Shown in pieces: positions 36,924-45,994 of a DNA stretch of 60,656 bases. The stretch comes from Candidatus Neomicrothrix sp. UBA2131. Its GTDB lineage: Bacteria > Actinomycetota > Acidimicrobiia > Acidimicrobiales > MedAcidi-G1. Under the pieces are notes generated by a model. The model was given only the letters and a program-made list of their open reading frames with translations, had not been told where the DNA came from and did no database searches. The stretch is from NCBI GenBank assembly GCA_002329075.1, contig DCXR01000079.1, positions 1 to 60,656 of the forward strand, in the 5' to 3' direction. The position numbers were made by a program, and so were the translations under genes. Position 1 is the first letter of the stretch; every line of letters starts with the position of its first letter.

Positions 36924-37562
36924 TCAGGTGGTGCCGAAGATGCGGTCGCCGGCGTCGCCCAGGCCGGGAACGATGTATCCGACCTCGTTGAGGTGGTCGT
37001 CGAGGGCGGCCGTCCAGACGGGAACGTCGGGGTGGGCCCGGTGCAGTTGGGCGACCCCCTCCGGAGCCGCCAGGAGGCAGAGGAAGCGGACGTCGGCCGG
37101 TCCGTCCGCCTTGACCCGGTCGAGGGCGGCCGACGCCGAGTTGCCGGTGGCGAGCATCGGGTCGACGACGATCACTGTCCGTCCCTCGATGGGCGGGAAC
37201 TTGCAGTAGTACTCGATCGCCTCGAGCGTCTCGTGGTCGCGGTAGAGGCCGACATGGCCGACCCGTGCCGAAGGGATCACCCGGAGTACGCCGTCGAGCA
37301 GGCCGTTGCCCGCCCGCAGGATCGAGATGACTACGGGCTCCGCCACGAGGACGGGCGCATCCATCTCGGTCAAGGGCGTGGTGATGCGCTCATCGCGGGT
37401 GGGAAGGTCGCGGGTGACCTCGTAGGTGAGCAGGAAGCTGATCTCGGTGAGGAGCTGCCGGAACCGTTCGCTGGGCGTCTCGACCCGGCGCATCTCGGTG
37501 AGCTTGTGCGTTACCAGGGGATGCTCGATGACATGCAGGGTCGGGTTCGGTGTGGAGGACAT
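36924..37562 (-). CDS. upp: Uracil phosphoribosyltransferase
   Basis: A 212-residue UPRTase of normal length: N-terminal VIEHPLVTHKLTEMR, ILRAGNGLLDGV, LYRDHETLEAIEYYCKFP, the PRPP loop VIVVDPMLATGNSA and the uracil-binding tail VPGLGDAGDRIFGT. It makes UMP from uracil and PRPP (pyrimidine salvage). It is the first gene of a five-gene array (upp, deacetylase, alkB, phyH, acyltransferase). TAGGGT lies 6 nt before the ATG. Confidence 0.97.
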   Translation of the reverse strand: MSSTPNPTLHVIEHPLVTHKLTEMRRVETPSERFRQLLTEISFLLTYEVTRDLPTRDERITTPLTEMDAPVLVAEPVVISILRAGNGLLDGVLRVIPSARVGHVGLYRDHETLEAIEYYCKFPPIEGRTVIVVDPMLATGNSASAALDRVKADGPADVRFLCLLAAPEGVAQLHRAHPDVPVWTAALDDHLNEVGYIVPGLGDAGDRIFGTT

Positions 37563-37568
37563 GCCGCC

Positions 37569-37574
37569 ACCCTA
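37569..37574 (-). promoter_or_regulatory. -10 hexamer TAGGGT, leaderless upp
   Basis: TAGGGT on the minus strand, 6 nt before the ATG at 37562; no Shine-Dalgarno. Confidence 0.55.
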
Positions 37575-37627
37575 GGCTCACGCGCGACAGTGCCGGGCTG
37601 CATCGGACGGGTCCGCGACAGCTTTCC

Positions 37628-37643
37628 GAGAATCCCTATTCTC
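37628..37643 (+). promoter_or_regulatory. Palindromic operator GAGAAT-N4-ATTCTC
   Basis: GAGAATCCCTATTCTC is a perfect 6-bp inverted repeat with a 4-bp spacer. It ends 13 nt before TATACG (37657-37662), a likely -10, so it would cover the -35 area. A dimeric regulator of the Rieske-soxBDAG operon probably binds here; none is encoded nearby. Confidence 0.55.
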
Positions 37644-37656
37644 AGGAAACAAGATC

Positions 37657-37662
37657 TATACG
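37657..37662 (+). promoter_or_regulatory. -10 hexamer TATACG, Rieske-sox operon
   Basis: TATACG lies 10 nt before the ATG at 37673. GGGGTGA, 4 nt before the start, is a modest Shine-Dalgarno. Confidence 0.45.
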
Positions 37663-37672
37663 GGGTGAACCC

Positions 37673-38941
37673 ATGTCTACACCGCCCGCCATGTCCGACC
37701 TGCCCGCCAAGAACCCCTCGACCCTGCCTGCCCGGGACTGGACCTCCGAGGACGCCTGGATCGGCACGCGCCGCCCGATCCTCGAGGCCCATGCCCTGCC
37801 TGCAGACGCCTACACGTCCGAGGACTTCTTCTCCCTCGAACGGGACCGCATCTTCGGTACCTCATGGGTCCTCGTCGGCATCGCCGACGAGTTGGACCCG
37901 GTCGGACAGGTCCTGGTCCGCGACCTCGGTGGTCGCTCGGTCCTCATCACGAGGAACGCCGCCGGCGACCTCCGGGGGTTTGCAAACTCCTGCCGGCACC
38001 GCGGCACCCAGTTGCTCGAAGCCGACTGCACCGTGGACAGCACGATCCGCTGCTCCTACCACCGCTGGGGCTACGACCGGGACGGTGTCCTCGTCGCCAC
38101 CCCCCAATTCGCCGATGCCGGAATCGACGGCTTCGACCCCGCCGAATACGGACTGCACGCCGTCCGGGTCGAACAGTGGGGTTGCCTGCTGTTCACCACC
38201 CTCGACCCCGAAGCGCCGTCGGTGGACGACTGGTTCGGCGACCTGGGCGAGAGGCTCACCGGCTACCGACTCGACGCCTGGCGCAGCCACCACACCCAGA
38301 CCATCGACATCCGGGCCAACTGGAAGCTCCTCACCGAGAACTTCCAGGAGTACTACCACCTGCGCTGGGTCCACCCGGAGCTCGCCAAGGTCTCCCGGGT
38401 CGAGGACCACTACCGCTACCAGGGCCCCGGGATGTACTGCGGCCAGACCACCACGCCGATCTCCAGCGACGAGCGCGGTGACTGGACCATCATGCGGCCC
38501 GCCGAGGGCCTCGACGCATCGGACATGGCCAGCGGCCGCTTCCTGGCCCTCTTCCCCAACGCCATGCTGAGCATCCTCCCCAACCATGCTTTCGTGATCC
38601 GGCTCGAGGCCCTCGCTCCCGGGCTCACCCGGGAACACTGCACCTGGCTGCTGCCCCCGGGCTCCGAAGACGTCCCCGACGGGGACTTCGCCGTCACCCA
38701 CGACTTCTGGATAGATGTCAACAACGAGGACATCGACGTCGTGCAGAGGGGTCAGGTCGGCCTCAGCTCCGGCAGCTACACGCCCGGTAGGCTCTCGCCT
38801 CGGTACGAGGAACCCCTGCACCGCTTCCACAACATGCTCGCCGACCGGATGATCGGAATATCGCGCATACCAGACGGCGACCCCGGGGACGATGCCCCCC
38901 TCCTCGGTACCGGCGTCAACCCGCTTCCCTGGCACAGGTAA
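37673..38941 (+). CDS. Rieske non-heme iron oxygenase, alpha subunit (betaine demethylase-like)
   Basis: A 422-residue Rieske oxygenase. [2Fe-2S] ligands are Cys107/His109 (CRHRG) and Cys127/His130 (CSYHRW). The mononuclear iron site begins at NWKLLTENFQEYYH (His229) with WVHPEL (His234). The pattern is close to GbcA, which oxidatively demethylates glycine betaine to dimethylglycine, and the genes behind it encode sarcosine oxidase, so an N-demethylating role on a quaternary or tertiary amine is likely. No reductase (GbcB-type) is in the window. It follows a palindromic operator. Confidence 0.85.
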   Translation: MSTPPAMSDLPAKNPSTLPARDWTSEDAWIGTRRPILEAHALPADAYTSEDFFSLERDRIFGTSWVLVGIADELDPVGQVLVRDLGGRSVLITRNAAGDLRGFANSCRHRGTQLLEADCTVDSTIRCSYHRWGYDRDGVLVATPQFADAGIDGFDPAEYGLHAVRVEQWGCLLFTTLDPEAPSVDDWFGDLGERLTGYRLDAWRSHHTQTIDIRANWKLLTENFQEYYHLRWVHPELAKVSRVEDHYRYQGPGMYCGQTTTPISSDERGDWTIMRPAEGLDASDMASGRFLALFPNAMLSILPNHAFVIRLEALAPGLTREHCTWLLPPGSEDVPDGDFAVTHDFWIDVNNEDIDVVQRGQVGLSSGSYTPGRLSPRYEEPLHRFHNMLADRMIGISRIPDGDPGDDAPLLGTGVNPLPWHR

Positions 38942-39003
38942 ACGGCCACCACCTGAACACCCGAACCACACCCACCACCTCCTCGAAGCAGCAAGGAACC
39001 TCC

Positions 39004-40293
39004 ATGGCCAGGCACGGCTACACGTACTCGGCGGGCAAGCTGATCAAGCACGGCCTCACACGCGGCGACTGGCCGCGCATGTGGCGCCGACCCGAGGCAC
39101 GATCCTCCTACGACGTCGTGATCGTCGGTGGCGGCCTCCACGGGCTGGCGACGGCCTACTACCTGGCTGCCGACCACGGCATGACCAATATCGCCGTGCT
39201 CGACAAGGGCTACCTCGGTGGCGGCGGTTCAGGCCGCAACACCGCCATCGTCCGCTCGAACTACCTCACCCCCGAGGGCGTGGCGTTCTACGACCGGTCG
39301 CTCGCGCTCTACAACTCGATGACCCAGGAACTGAACCTCAACGTCATGTTCTCGCGGCGAGGCCACCTGACGCTGGCCCACACCGACTCGGCCCTACGCA
39401 CCATGCACTGGCGGGCCGAGGTCAACAAGCTCCAGGGGATCGACTCCAGCGTGATCGACCCGCAGGAGGTGAAGAAGGAGGCTCCGAGCCTCGACATCTC
39501 GGCGGACACCCGCTACCCGATCCTGGGAGCCCTGTTCCATCCACCGGGAGGCATCGTCCGCCACGACGCCGTCGTCTGGGGGTACGCCCGGGCCGCAGAC
39601 CACCTCGGCGTCCACATGCTCCAGGAGACCGAGGTCCTCGACATCCTCTGTGAGGGCGGCGAAGGGCCCGACGGCAAGGGCACCGGTGGCAGGGTCACAG
39701 GTGTTCGCACGAACCGGGGCGACATCAGCGCCCCCGCCGTCGTCAACTGCACAGCCGGATGGGCTTCGCTCATCTCGAACATGGCAGGTGTTCCGCTTCC
39801 GATCACCACACACCCGCTGCAGGCAGCCGTCACCGAACCATGCAAGGTGTTCCTGCCGACCGTGGTCGTCTCCGGCTCACTGCACGTCTACGTGAGCCAA
39901 ACCGACCGCGGCGAACTCGTGTTCGGCGCCTCCGTCGATCCGGTGGGCACCTACAGGGTCAACGGCACCCTCGAGTTCACCGAGGAACTGGCCGGCCACG
40001 TACTCGAGCTCATGCCGGGCATCTCAAAGATGCGCCTGATGCGCCAGTGGTCGGGACTCTGCGACATGACCCCCGACTACTCCCCCGTGATGGGCACCAC
40101 ACAGGTCGACGGCTACTTCGTCGATGTGGGCTGGGGTACCTACGGATTCAAGGCCGGCCCGGTGGCAGGCGAAACCATGGCGGAGACGATCGCCACCGGC
40201 CGCGATGCGGACCTGATCGCCCCCTTCACCATCAACCGCTTCACCGAGGGAGATCTCGTCGGTGAAAAGGGTGCTGCTGCGGTAGGTCACTGA
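39004..40293 (+). CDS. soxB: Sarcosine oxidase beta subunit
   Basis: A 429-residue flavoprotein matching SoxB of heterotetrameric sarcosine oxidase throughout: FAD Rossmann motif VVIVGGGLHGLATAYYLA, GYLGGGGSGRNTAIVRSNYL, and GGIVRHDAVVWGYARAAD, whose His187 matches the position of covalent FMN attachment in the family. It oxidises sarcosine (or a related N-methyl amine) to glycine with O2, giving H2O2. Shine-Dalgarno AAGGA, 6 nt. Its stop overlaps soxD by 1 nt (TGATG). Confidence 0.93.
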   Translation: MARHGYTYSAGKLIKHGLTRGDWPRMWRRPEARSSYDVVIVGGGLHGLATAYYLAADHGMTNIAVLDKGYLGGGGSGRNTAIVRSNYLTPEGVAFYDRSLALYNSMTQELNLNVMFSRRGHLTLAHTDSALRTMHWRAEVNKLQGIDSSVIDPQEVKKEAPSLDISADTRYPILGALFHPPGGIVRHDAVVWGYARAADHLGVHMLQETEVLDILCEGGEGPDGKGTGGRVTGVRTNRGDISAPAVVNCTAGWASLISNMAGVPLPITTHPLQAAVTEPCKVFLPTVVVSGSLHVYVSQTDRGELVFGASVDPVGTYRVNGTLEFTEELAGHVLELMPGISKMRLMRQWSGLCDMTPDYSPVMGTTQVDGYFVDVGWGTYGFKAGPVAGETMAETIATGRDADLIAPFTINRFTEGDLVGEKGAAAVGH

Positions 40294-40541
40294 TGATCGT
40301 CGTGAACTGTCCCCACTGCGGTCCGAGGAACTCCTCCGACCTCCGTCCCTGCGGTGAGGTCACCTCCCGCCCCGACCCGGCGACCGCCTCCCTGTCGGAA
40401 TGGCGGACCTACCTGTACATGCGGGAGAACCCCTCCGGTTGGGTTACCGAGGCCTGGTACTGCCGAAGCGGCTGCCGCCGGTACTTCACCATCGAGCGCA
40501 ACACAGCCACCAACGAGACCCGCCGGTCGGAGGCGTCGTGA
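40293..40541 (+). CDS. soxD: Sarcosine oxidase delta subunit
   Basis: An 82-residue SoxD. The zinc site is made by NCPHCGPRN and the later CRSGC; EWRTYLYMRENPSGWVTEAWYC is the family core, split here as EWRTYLYMRENP and WVTEAWYC. The small subunit stabilises the tetramer. It overlaps soxB by 1 nt and soxA by 4 nt (GTGA). Confidence 0.92.
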   Translation: MIVVNCPHCGPRNSSDLRPCGEVTSRPDPATASLSEWRTYLYMRENPSGWVTEAWYCRSGCRRYFTIERNTATNETRRSEAS

Positions 40542-43396
40542 CCCACAACAGGCTCCCCGTACGCCCGGGAGAGGTGATCGACCGGGAAACCTCCCTGGCC
40601 TTCACCTGGAACGGTCGACCGCACACCGGACTTCGGGGCGACACGATCGCCTCGGCGCTCGCCGCCGATGGCGTCGAAGTCTTCGCCCGCTCCATGAAGT
40701 ACAAGCGCAGACGCGGCATCATGACGGCAGACCACTGGGACCCGAACCTGTCCGTACAGGTCGGGGACGAACCCAACGTGAGGGCCGGTAGCCGTCGCCT
40801 CGTCGCCGGCATGGAGGTCAGCGCCCAGAACGTGTGGCCGAGCCTGAAGTTCGACATCGGCGCCGCCAACCAACTGGTCGGCCGCTTCCTGTCGCCGGGC
40901 TTCTACTACAAGACCTTCATGCGCCCGAAGTGGCTCTGGCACCACCTCTACCAGACGATCCTCCGCAGGTTCGCCCCAGGAGGGCGTATCCACTGGGAGA
41001 CCAGTACCCACGGCGCCTATGACAAGCGCTACGCCCACCCGGACGTGCTCGTAGCCGGAGGCGGCCCGGCCGGAATGGGTGCGGCGATCGCCGCCGCCGA
41101 AGCCGGTGCATCCGTCATGCTCGTCGAGCACGAACCGGAACTCGGTGGCCACCTCCGCTGGGGCGATGCCGAGGATCTGACTGCCCTCGCCGACCTGCTT
41201 GCAGCCGTCCAATCCCATCCGGGCATCGAGGTACTCGTCGACTCGACGGTGACAGGCCGCTACGACCACAACTGGATCGCGGTGATGCAGCGTTCGCACG
41301 AAGTCGCACCCGAACGCCTGATCAAGGCGCGGGCGGGCAGCCTCGTCGTGGCACCCGGCCTCATCGAGCGGCCGTACGTCTTCGCGGGCAATGACACCCC
41401 CGGCGTGATGCTCTCCGGCGCAGTCCGGCGCCTGATCAACCTGTGGGCGGTCAAGCCCGGCTCCAGGGCCGTGGTGCTCTCCGCCAACCCCGAAGGAGAC
41501 GCAGCCATCGCCGACCTGGAGGCCGCAGGTGTCGAGATCGTGGCGGCGCTCGATGCCCGGGTGGGCGAGGACATCGTCGAGGTCGAGGGAAGGGGTCGGG
41601 TGCGCAGGGCCGTCCTCGGCGACGGCCGCACCGTGGCCGCCGACCTGGTGGTCCTCGGCACCGGTTGGACCGCCCCCACGTCGCTGCTCAACATGGCCGG
41701 AGACCGTCCCGTCTACGACCCCACAGCTGCCCGCTACTTCCCGAACCAGCTTCCGGACAATGTGCTGGCAACCGGCGGCATCACCGGAAACGGCTCGACA
41801 GTGGAACTGGTCGCCCACGGAAGTGCCACGGGCACGCTGGCTGCGAACCGTGCACTCCGGAACCGCCACGAACGCCGCTCGTCGACCGCCCGAGCCCGAA
41901 GCCCGGAGGGCCCTATGCCCGAATCCCTCCAGGACACCCGCGTGCCCCTGGCCCGTACGCCGCACCCTGAGTGCTACCGGAGCAGCAGCCACGGCATGGT
42001 CGACTTCTCGGAGGACGTGTCCTCGAAGGACCTCTTCCAGGCCTCCGGGGAGGGATTCGATTCGATCGAGCTGATGAAGCGCTACACGACGGCCACGATG
42101 GGTCCCTCACAGGGCAAGCTCGAGACCGTCAACGCCGCCGCCGTACTGGCCGAGGCGCGCAGCATGGACATGGTCGACATCGGAACGACCGTCTGGCGGC
42201 CGCCCTTCGCCCCCATCTCGCTGGGAGCCCTGGCCGGTCGCATCTTCGAGCCGATTCGGCGCTCCGCCCTCCAGGACTGGCACGAGGCCCATGGCGCGTC
42301 GCCTCTCCTGGCCGGTCAGTGGGTCCGCCCCGACCACTACGGGGACCCCGTGGGCGAAGCCCGCAACGTACGTGAGAACGTCGGCATCATCGACGTCACC
42401 CCGCTGGGCAAGCTCGACCTCCGTGGGCCGGACGTGGCGAAGCTCCTGGAACTCGTCTACGTCAACAGGTGGCAGAAGCTCGAAATCGGCCGGGTCCGCT
42501 ACGGCACGATGGTCGCCGAGGACGGCGTCGTGTCCGACGACGGCGTCACCGGCCGCCTGGGCGAGGACCACTACCTGATGACAACCACTTCTTCGGGCGC
42601 CGGCGCCGTCTGGGAGATGCTCGAGGACTACCTCCAGACCTACCGTCCCGAGTGGAACGTGCACGTCACCGCTGTCACGGGAGGCCTCACGAGCATCAAC
42701 GTTGCGGGCCCGAGGTGCCGAGACCTGCTGCTGCGTCTCGTCGAGGACGTGGACCTCAGCCCCGAGGCGTTCCCCTACTTCCACGTGCGTCGCGGCAGGG
42801 TCGCCGGCGTTTCCGGTTGCATCATCTGGCGGATCGGGTTCACGGGCGAACTCTCCTACGAACTGCACGTGCCATCCGGCCATGCGCTGCACGTCTGGGA
42901 ATCCCTGATCGCCAACGGCGAGGACCTCGGCATCAGGCCCTTCGGCGTCGAGTCACAGCGCATCCTGCGCCTGGAGAAGGGGCACTACATCGTCGGTCAG
43001 GACACCGACGGCCTCACCAAGGCTCCATCTGCCGGCCTGGGGGGCCTCGTCAAGCTCGACAAGCACGACACGCTGGGCCTGCCGGAACTGAGGGCCTCCT
43101 ACGCCCGCACCGACCTGCCCGTCCTGGTGGCCATCCAGACAGACGACCCGGAGATCGTCCCGATGGAGGCCGACCAGATTGTCGACGGCGACTCCAACCG
43201 GATCCTCGGCCGGATCACCTCGAGTCGAATGTCCCCGACCCTGGGTCGATCGGTATGCCTCGGACAGGTCGATCCGTCGCTGGCCGCCGCCGGATCCAAG
43301 GTCACCATCCTGCTCGTCAACGGCCACCGGGTCAGTGGCACCGTCCAGGAACACCACGCCCACGTCGATCCCGAGGGAGTGCGTCAGAATGCCTGA
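40538..43396 (+). CDS. soxA: Sarcosine oxidase alpha subunit
   Basis: A 952-residue SoxA. Order: ferredoxin-like N-terminal fold (LRGDTIASALAADGVEVFARSMKYKR, given in part as LRGDTIASALAADG), an NAD-binding disulfide-oxidoreductase unit with VLVAGGGPAGMGAAIAAAEAG, and from about residue 570 a GcvT-like aminomethyltransferase half that binds tetrahydrofolate and captures the methyl carbon as 5,10-methylene-THF. The GTG start overlaps the soxD stop. soxG overlaps its end by 8 nt. Confidence 0.93.
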   Translation: MTHNRLPVRPGEVIDRETSLAFTWNGRPHTGLRGDTIASALAADGVEVFARSMKYKRRRGIMTADHWDPNLSVQVGDEPNVRAGSRRLVAGMEVSAQNVWPSLKFDIGAANQLVGRFLSPGFYYKTFMRPKWLWHHLYQTILRRFAPGGRIHWETSTHGAYDKRYAHPDVLVAGGGPAGMGAAIAAAEAGASVMLVEHEPELGGHLRWGDAEDLTALADLLAAVQSHPGIEVLVDSTVTGRYDHNWIAVMQRSHEVAPERLIKARAGSLVVAPGLIERPYVFAGNDTPGVMLSGAVRRLINLWAVKPGSRAVVLSANPEGDAAIADLEAAGVEIVAALDARVGEDIVEVEGRGRVRRAVLGDGRTVAADLVVLGTGWTAPTSLLNMAGDRPVYDPTAARYFPNQLPDNVLATGGITGNGSTVELVAHGSATGTLAANRALRNRHERRSSTARARSPEGPMPESLQDTRVPLARTPHPECYRSSSHGMVDFSEDVSSKDLFQASGEGFDSIELMKRYTTATMGPSQGKLETVNAAAVLAEARSMDMVDIGTTVWRPPFAPISLGALAGRIFEPIRRSALQDWHEAHGASPLLAGQWVRPDHYGDPVGEARNVRENVGIIDVTPLGKLDLRGPDVAKLLELVYVNRWQKLEIGRVRYGTMVAEDGVVSDDGVTGRLGEDHYLMTTTSSGAGAVWEMLEDYLQTYRPEWNVHVTAVTGGLTSINVAGPRCRDLLLRLVEDVDLSPEAFPYFHVRRGRVAGVSGCIIWRIGFTGELSYELHVPSGHALHVWESLIANGEDLGIRPFGVESQRILRLEKGHYIVGQDTDGLTKAPSAGLGGLVKLDKHDTLGLPELRASYARTDLPVLVAIQTDDPEIVPMEADQIVDGDSNRILGRITSSRMSPTLGRSVCLGQVDPSLAAAGSKVTILLVNGHRVSGTVQEHHAHVDPEGVRQNA

Positions 43397-43964
43397 CATC
43401 GAGTTCAAGAGCCCGATTGCCCATGGGCCCGTCTCGGCGCCCGACGGCTCTGTGAGCCTCGAGGACGAGACCTCCACGACCAAGGTCGTGGTCCGGGCCG
43501 CTACGGGCACGGCGGCCGCTGCCGACCTGGGGGTGCCCTACGGCCAGAGTCGACTCCGCGCCGACGGCACCCTGGTGTGCGGCACCCGGCCCGGCGAATG
43601 GACCCTCTTCGCCGCAGCGGGTCGCGCCACCGAGGTCGCAGCATCGGTCGACACCGACGGCTTCGTGAACGTCGTCGACGTCACGCACGGTCGGGCCATG
43701 ATGCGGGTTTCCGGACCGAAGGCCACCGCCATGCTCGCCAAGGTCTGCGACATCGACCTGACCGACGACATGGCCCCCGACGGGGCGGTGTTCTCGGGTT
43801 CGGTGGCCAAGGTGACCTGCGACCTGCTCCGTTCGGACTGGAGGGGTGAGGTGTCGTACCTGATCTCGTGCGAGCGCTCCTTCGGCAACTACCTCTTCGC
43901 CACCCTGGCGGACGCCAGCACGGAGTTCGGTGCAGAACTACCCACGGGGCTGGACATCCACTAG
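43389..43964 (+). CDS. soxG: Sarcosine oxidase gamma subunit
   Basis: A 191-residue SoxG, with GEWTLFAAAGRA, VDVTHGRAMMRVSGP and the ending RSFGNYLFATLADASTEFG typical of the family. It packs against the alpha-subunit folate domain. ATG 43389 overlaps soxA by 8 nt; upstream in-frame codons to 43179 lie within soxA and are not used. Last of the four overlapping sox genes. Confidence 0.88.
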   Translation: MPDIEFKSPIAHGPVSAPDGSVSLEDETSTTKVVVRAATGTAAAADLGVPYGQSRLRADGTLVCGTRPGEWTLFAAAGRATEVAASVDTDGFVNVVDVTHGRAMMRVSGPKATAMLAKVCDIDLTDDMAPDGAVFSGSVAKVTCDLLRSDWRGEVSYLISCERSFGNYLFATLADASTEFGAELPTGLDIH

Positions 43965-43999
43965 CCCCTGCCGTCCGGAACCCGAGGTTGCAACACCCC

Positions 44000-44005
44000 T
44001 AGGGT
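44000..44005 (+). promoter_or_regulatory. -10 hexamer TAGGGT, leaderless amidase gene
   Basis: TAGGGT, 7 nt before the ATG at 44013; no Shine-Dalgarno. It allows the amidase to be expressed apart from the sox genes. Confidence 0.55.
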
Positions 44006-44012
44006 GCGCGCC

Positions 44013-45410
44013 ATGAGCCCTGCTGACCTGACAGCCGTCGAGCAGTTGCGGCTACTCGAGAACCGGTCGCTGTCTTCCCGCGAACTGCTCGAGGCCTGCC
44101 GGAAGCGCGCTGAGGCGACAGAACCTGTCGTCAACGCACTCATAGACGCCGACTGGGTTCGGGCCGGCCTGCTCGCCGAGCAGCTCGACTCCGATCCCAG
44201 GTTCCTCGCCGATGCTCCACTACGAGGACTCGTCATCGCCCACAAGAACCTCCTCGACACCGCAGGGATGCGCACGACCTATGGCAGTCCGGCATTCGCC
44301 GGCCATGTTCCGAGGCAGAACCATCCCCTCGTCGACCTCATGGCCGCCGCCGGAACGGTGTTCGTCGGCAAGACCAACACTCCGGAGTTGGGCGCCGGTT
44401 CCCACACCTTCAACCCCGTCCACGGCCTGACCCGCAATCCCTGGGATCCGTCCAGGAGCGCCGGGGGTTCGAGCGGCGGGGCGGCGGCTGCCCTCGCCTG
44501 TGGGTCCCTTTCGCTGGCCGACGGATCCGACCTCGGAGGTTCCCTCCGCAACCCTGCGTCGTTCTGCGGCATCGTCGGCTTCCGCCCCTCATCGGGGACG
44601 AGCCCCGGCTTTCCGCCGCTGGACCATCGAATACGGATGCCGACCGTGGGCCCCATGGCCCGAACGGTCGGGGACCTGGCCATCTTCCACGGCATGATGA
44701 GCCAACGACCGGTGAACCTCGAGGCCCGGCCCCCCGCACGGCTCCTTGTCTCACCTGACCACGGCGACCTGCCCGTGGACGCCGCTGTCCGCCGGGTCCT
44801 GGCCGAAGTCGCCACAGTGCTTGCAGGGGCCGGCTGGACCGTCGAAGAGTCGAACCCGCCTGCCGACGGGGCTGATGCCTGTTTCGAGGTGCTCCGCTCA
44901 CTGGGATACGCCGTGAGGTCCGCCGGGCTCGTCGACAACGACGAGGTCAAGGCCACGGTCCGTCAGGAGGTCAGGGAGGGACTCGCACTCACCGAGGGGG
45001 CCATCGCCCGCGCAGTGGCCGAGGAGAACCGGCTCCGTGCCGCATGGGACAGCTTCCTCGGGCCCGACGACGTCCTGCTCTCCCCCACCAGCCAGGTCCC
45101 ACCGTTCCCCGTGGGCGACGAATGGGTGCACGAGATCGAGGGGCGAAGCCTCGCCCGCTACACGGACTGGATGCGGAGTTGTTCCCGATTGACCGTGTTC
45201 GCAGGCCCGTCGATCTCGATCCCCGCCGGGTGGAGCGATGACGGCACCGTGCCGATCGGGATCCAGTTGTCCGGGGCCAGGAACCGGGACCGGCGCCTGC
45301 TCTACGTTGCAGCTGCAGCCGAGGAGGTGCTCGGCACCGGCAGGCGCCCGCCCATCGACGCTCTCTCTGCGACAGATCCGGCCACGCTTCCACCCGGACC
45401 GATCGGTTGA
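44013..45410 (+). CDS. Amidase signature family enzyme
   Basis: A 465-residue amidase with the Ser-cisSer-Lys triad: Lys in IAHKNLLDT, the Gly/Ser-rich SAGGSSGGAAAAL, and nucleophile Ser in DGSDLGGSLRNPA. It hydrolyses a carboxamide to acid plus ammonia (or amine). It is not GatA: no gatC/gatB neighbours and the C-terminal half is shorter. Its place behind soxBDAG hints at an amide of a methylated amino acid as substrate, which is inference only. Confidence 0.88.
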   Translation: MSPADLTAVEQLRLLENRSLSSRELLEACRKRAEATEPVVNALIDADWVRAGLLAEQLDSDPRFLADAPLRGLVIAHKNLLDTAGMRTTYGSPAFAGHVPRQNHPLVDLMAAAGTVFVGKTNTPELGAGSHTFNPVHGLTRNPWDPSRSAGGSSGGAAAALACGSLSLADGSDLGGSLRNPASFCGIVGFRPSSGTSPGFPPLDHRIRMPTVGPMARTVGDLAIFHGMMSQRPVNLEARPPARLLVSPDHGDLPVDAAVRRVLAEVATVLAGAGWTVEESNPPADGADACFEVLRSLGYAVRSAGLVDNDEVKATVRQEVREGLALTEGAIARAVAEENRLRAAWDSFLGPDDVLLSPTSQVPPFPVGDEWVHEIEGRSLARYTDWMRSCSRLTVFAGPSISIPAGWSDDGTVPIGIQLSGARNRDRRLLYVAAAAEEVLGTGRRPPIDALSATDPATLPPGPIG

Positions 45411-45444
45411 CGGGTGGGTGAGCCAAACGCCACACCCCCATCCA

Positions 45445-45473
45445 TTGTCGGAAGGCCGACGCGGACCTAGATT
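45445..45473 (+). promoter_or_regulatory. Promoter TTGTCG - 17 bp - TAGATT, thioesterase-MFS pair
   Basis: A -35 TTGTCG (45445-45450) and -10 TAGATT (45468-45473) with 17-bp spacing. A start near 45480 gives a leader of about 26 nt containing GGGAGG. Confidence 0.65.
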
Positions 45474-45505
45474 GCGCGCGTCTATCGAACCGGGAGGTGA
45501 GCACC

Positions 45506-45994
45506 ATGTCAGGAGTTCCCGAGCCGATCCGGATCTGGAGCACCACCGTGCCACCCGAATGGTCCGACTACAACGGCCACATGTCCGAAGGTTGGTACGG
45601 GGTCGCCTTCGGTGCCGCCTCGGACGAGCTGCTGGTCCACCTGGGCTTCGGAGCGCCGTACCGGGACGCCCATGGCACCTTCTACACGGCGGAGACCCGC
45701 ATCCGCTTCCTGCGTGAGGTCCACGAGGGTGCCACGATCTGCGCCGACACCTGGCTGCTCGGAGCGGACGCCAAGCGGCTACACGTCCTGCACCACCTGA
45801 TCGCCGGAGACGACCCCGAGCCCGTTGCCACCCAGGAGTCGATGATGCTCCACGTGTCCCAGGACGAATGCGGAGCGCCCCGGGTCGGGCCGATGTCCGA
45901 GCCCCTCCTCACGATGTCCCTCGACCTGGCAGCCGCACACGCATCTCTGCCTCCTGCCGACCACGTCGGCCTGGGCATCCGGTCCCTTCGTTGA
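45506..45994 (+). CDS. Hotdog-fold thioesterase (betainyl-CoA thioesterase-like)
   Basis: A 162-residue 4HBT-type hotdog protein. EWSDYNGHMSEGWYGVAFG, TFYTAETRIRFLREV and LGADAKRLHVLHHL follow the thioesterase domain found at the C terminus of some L-carnitine dehydrogenases and as stand-alone genes in carnitine operons, which releases glycine betaine from betainyl-CoA. That, next to a GbcA-like oxygenase and soxBDAG, is the best clue to the pathway. ATG 45506 has a strong Shine-Dalgarno (GGGAGGTG). Its stop overlaps the MFS start. Confidence 0.82.
   Translation: MSGVPEPIRIWSTTVPPEWSDYNGHMSEGWYGVAFGAASDELLVHLGFGAPYRDAHGTFYTAETRIRFLREVHEGATICADTWLLGADAKRLHVLHHLIAGDDPEPVATQESMMLHVSQDECGAPRVGPMSEPLLTMSLDLAAAHASLPPADHVGLGIRSLR

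Noticed and set aside
33009..37643. A common regulator for the boxes at 33009 (GAGAATCGTTCTC) and 37628 (GAGAATCCCTATTCTC)
   Set aside because: The half-sites look alike, but arm spacing differs (5-3-5 against 6-4-6), so one dimer is unlikely to bind both.
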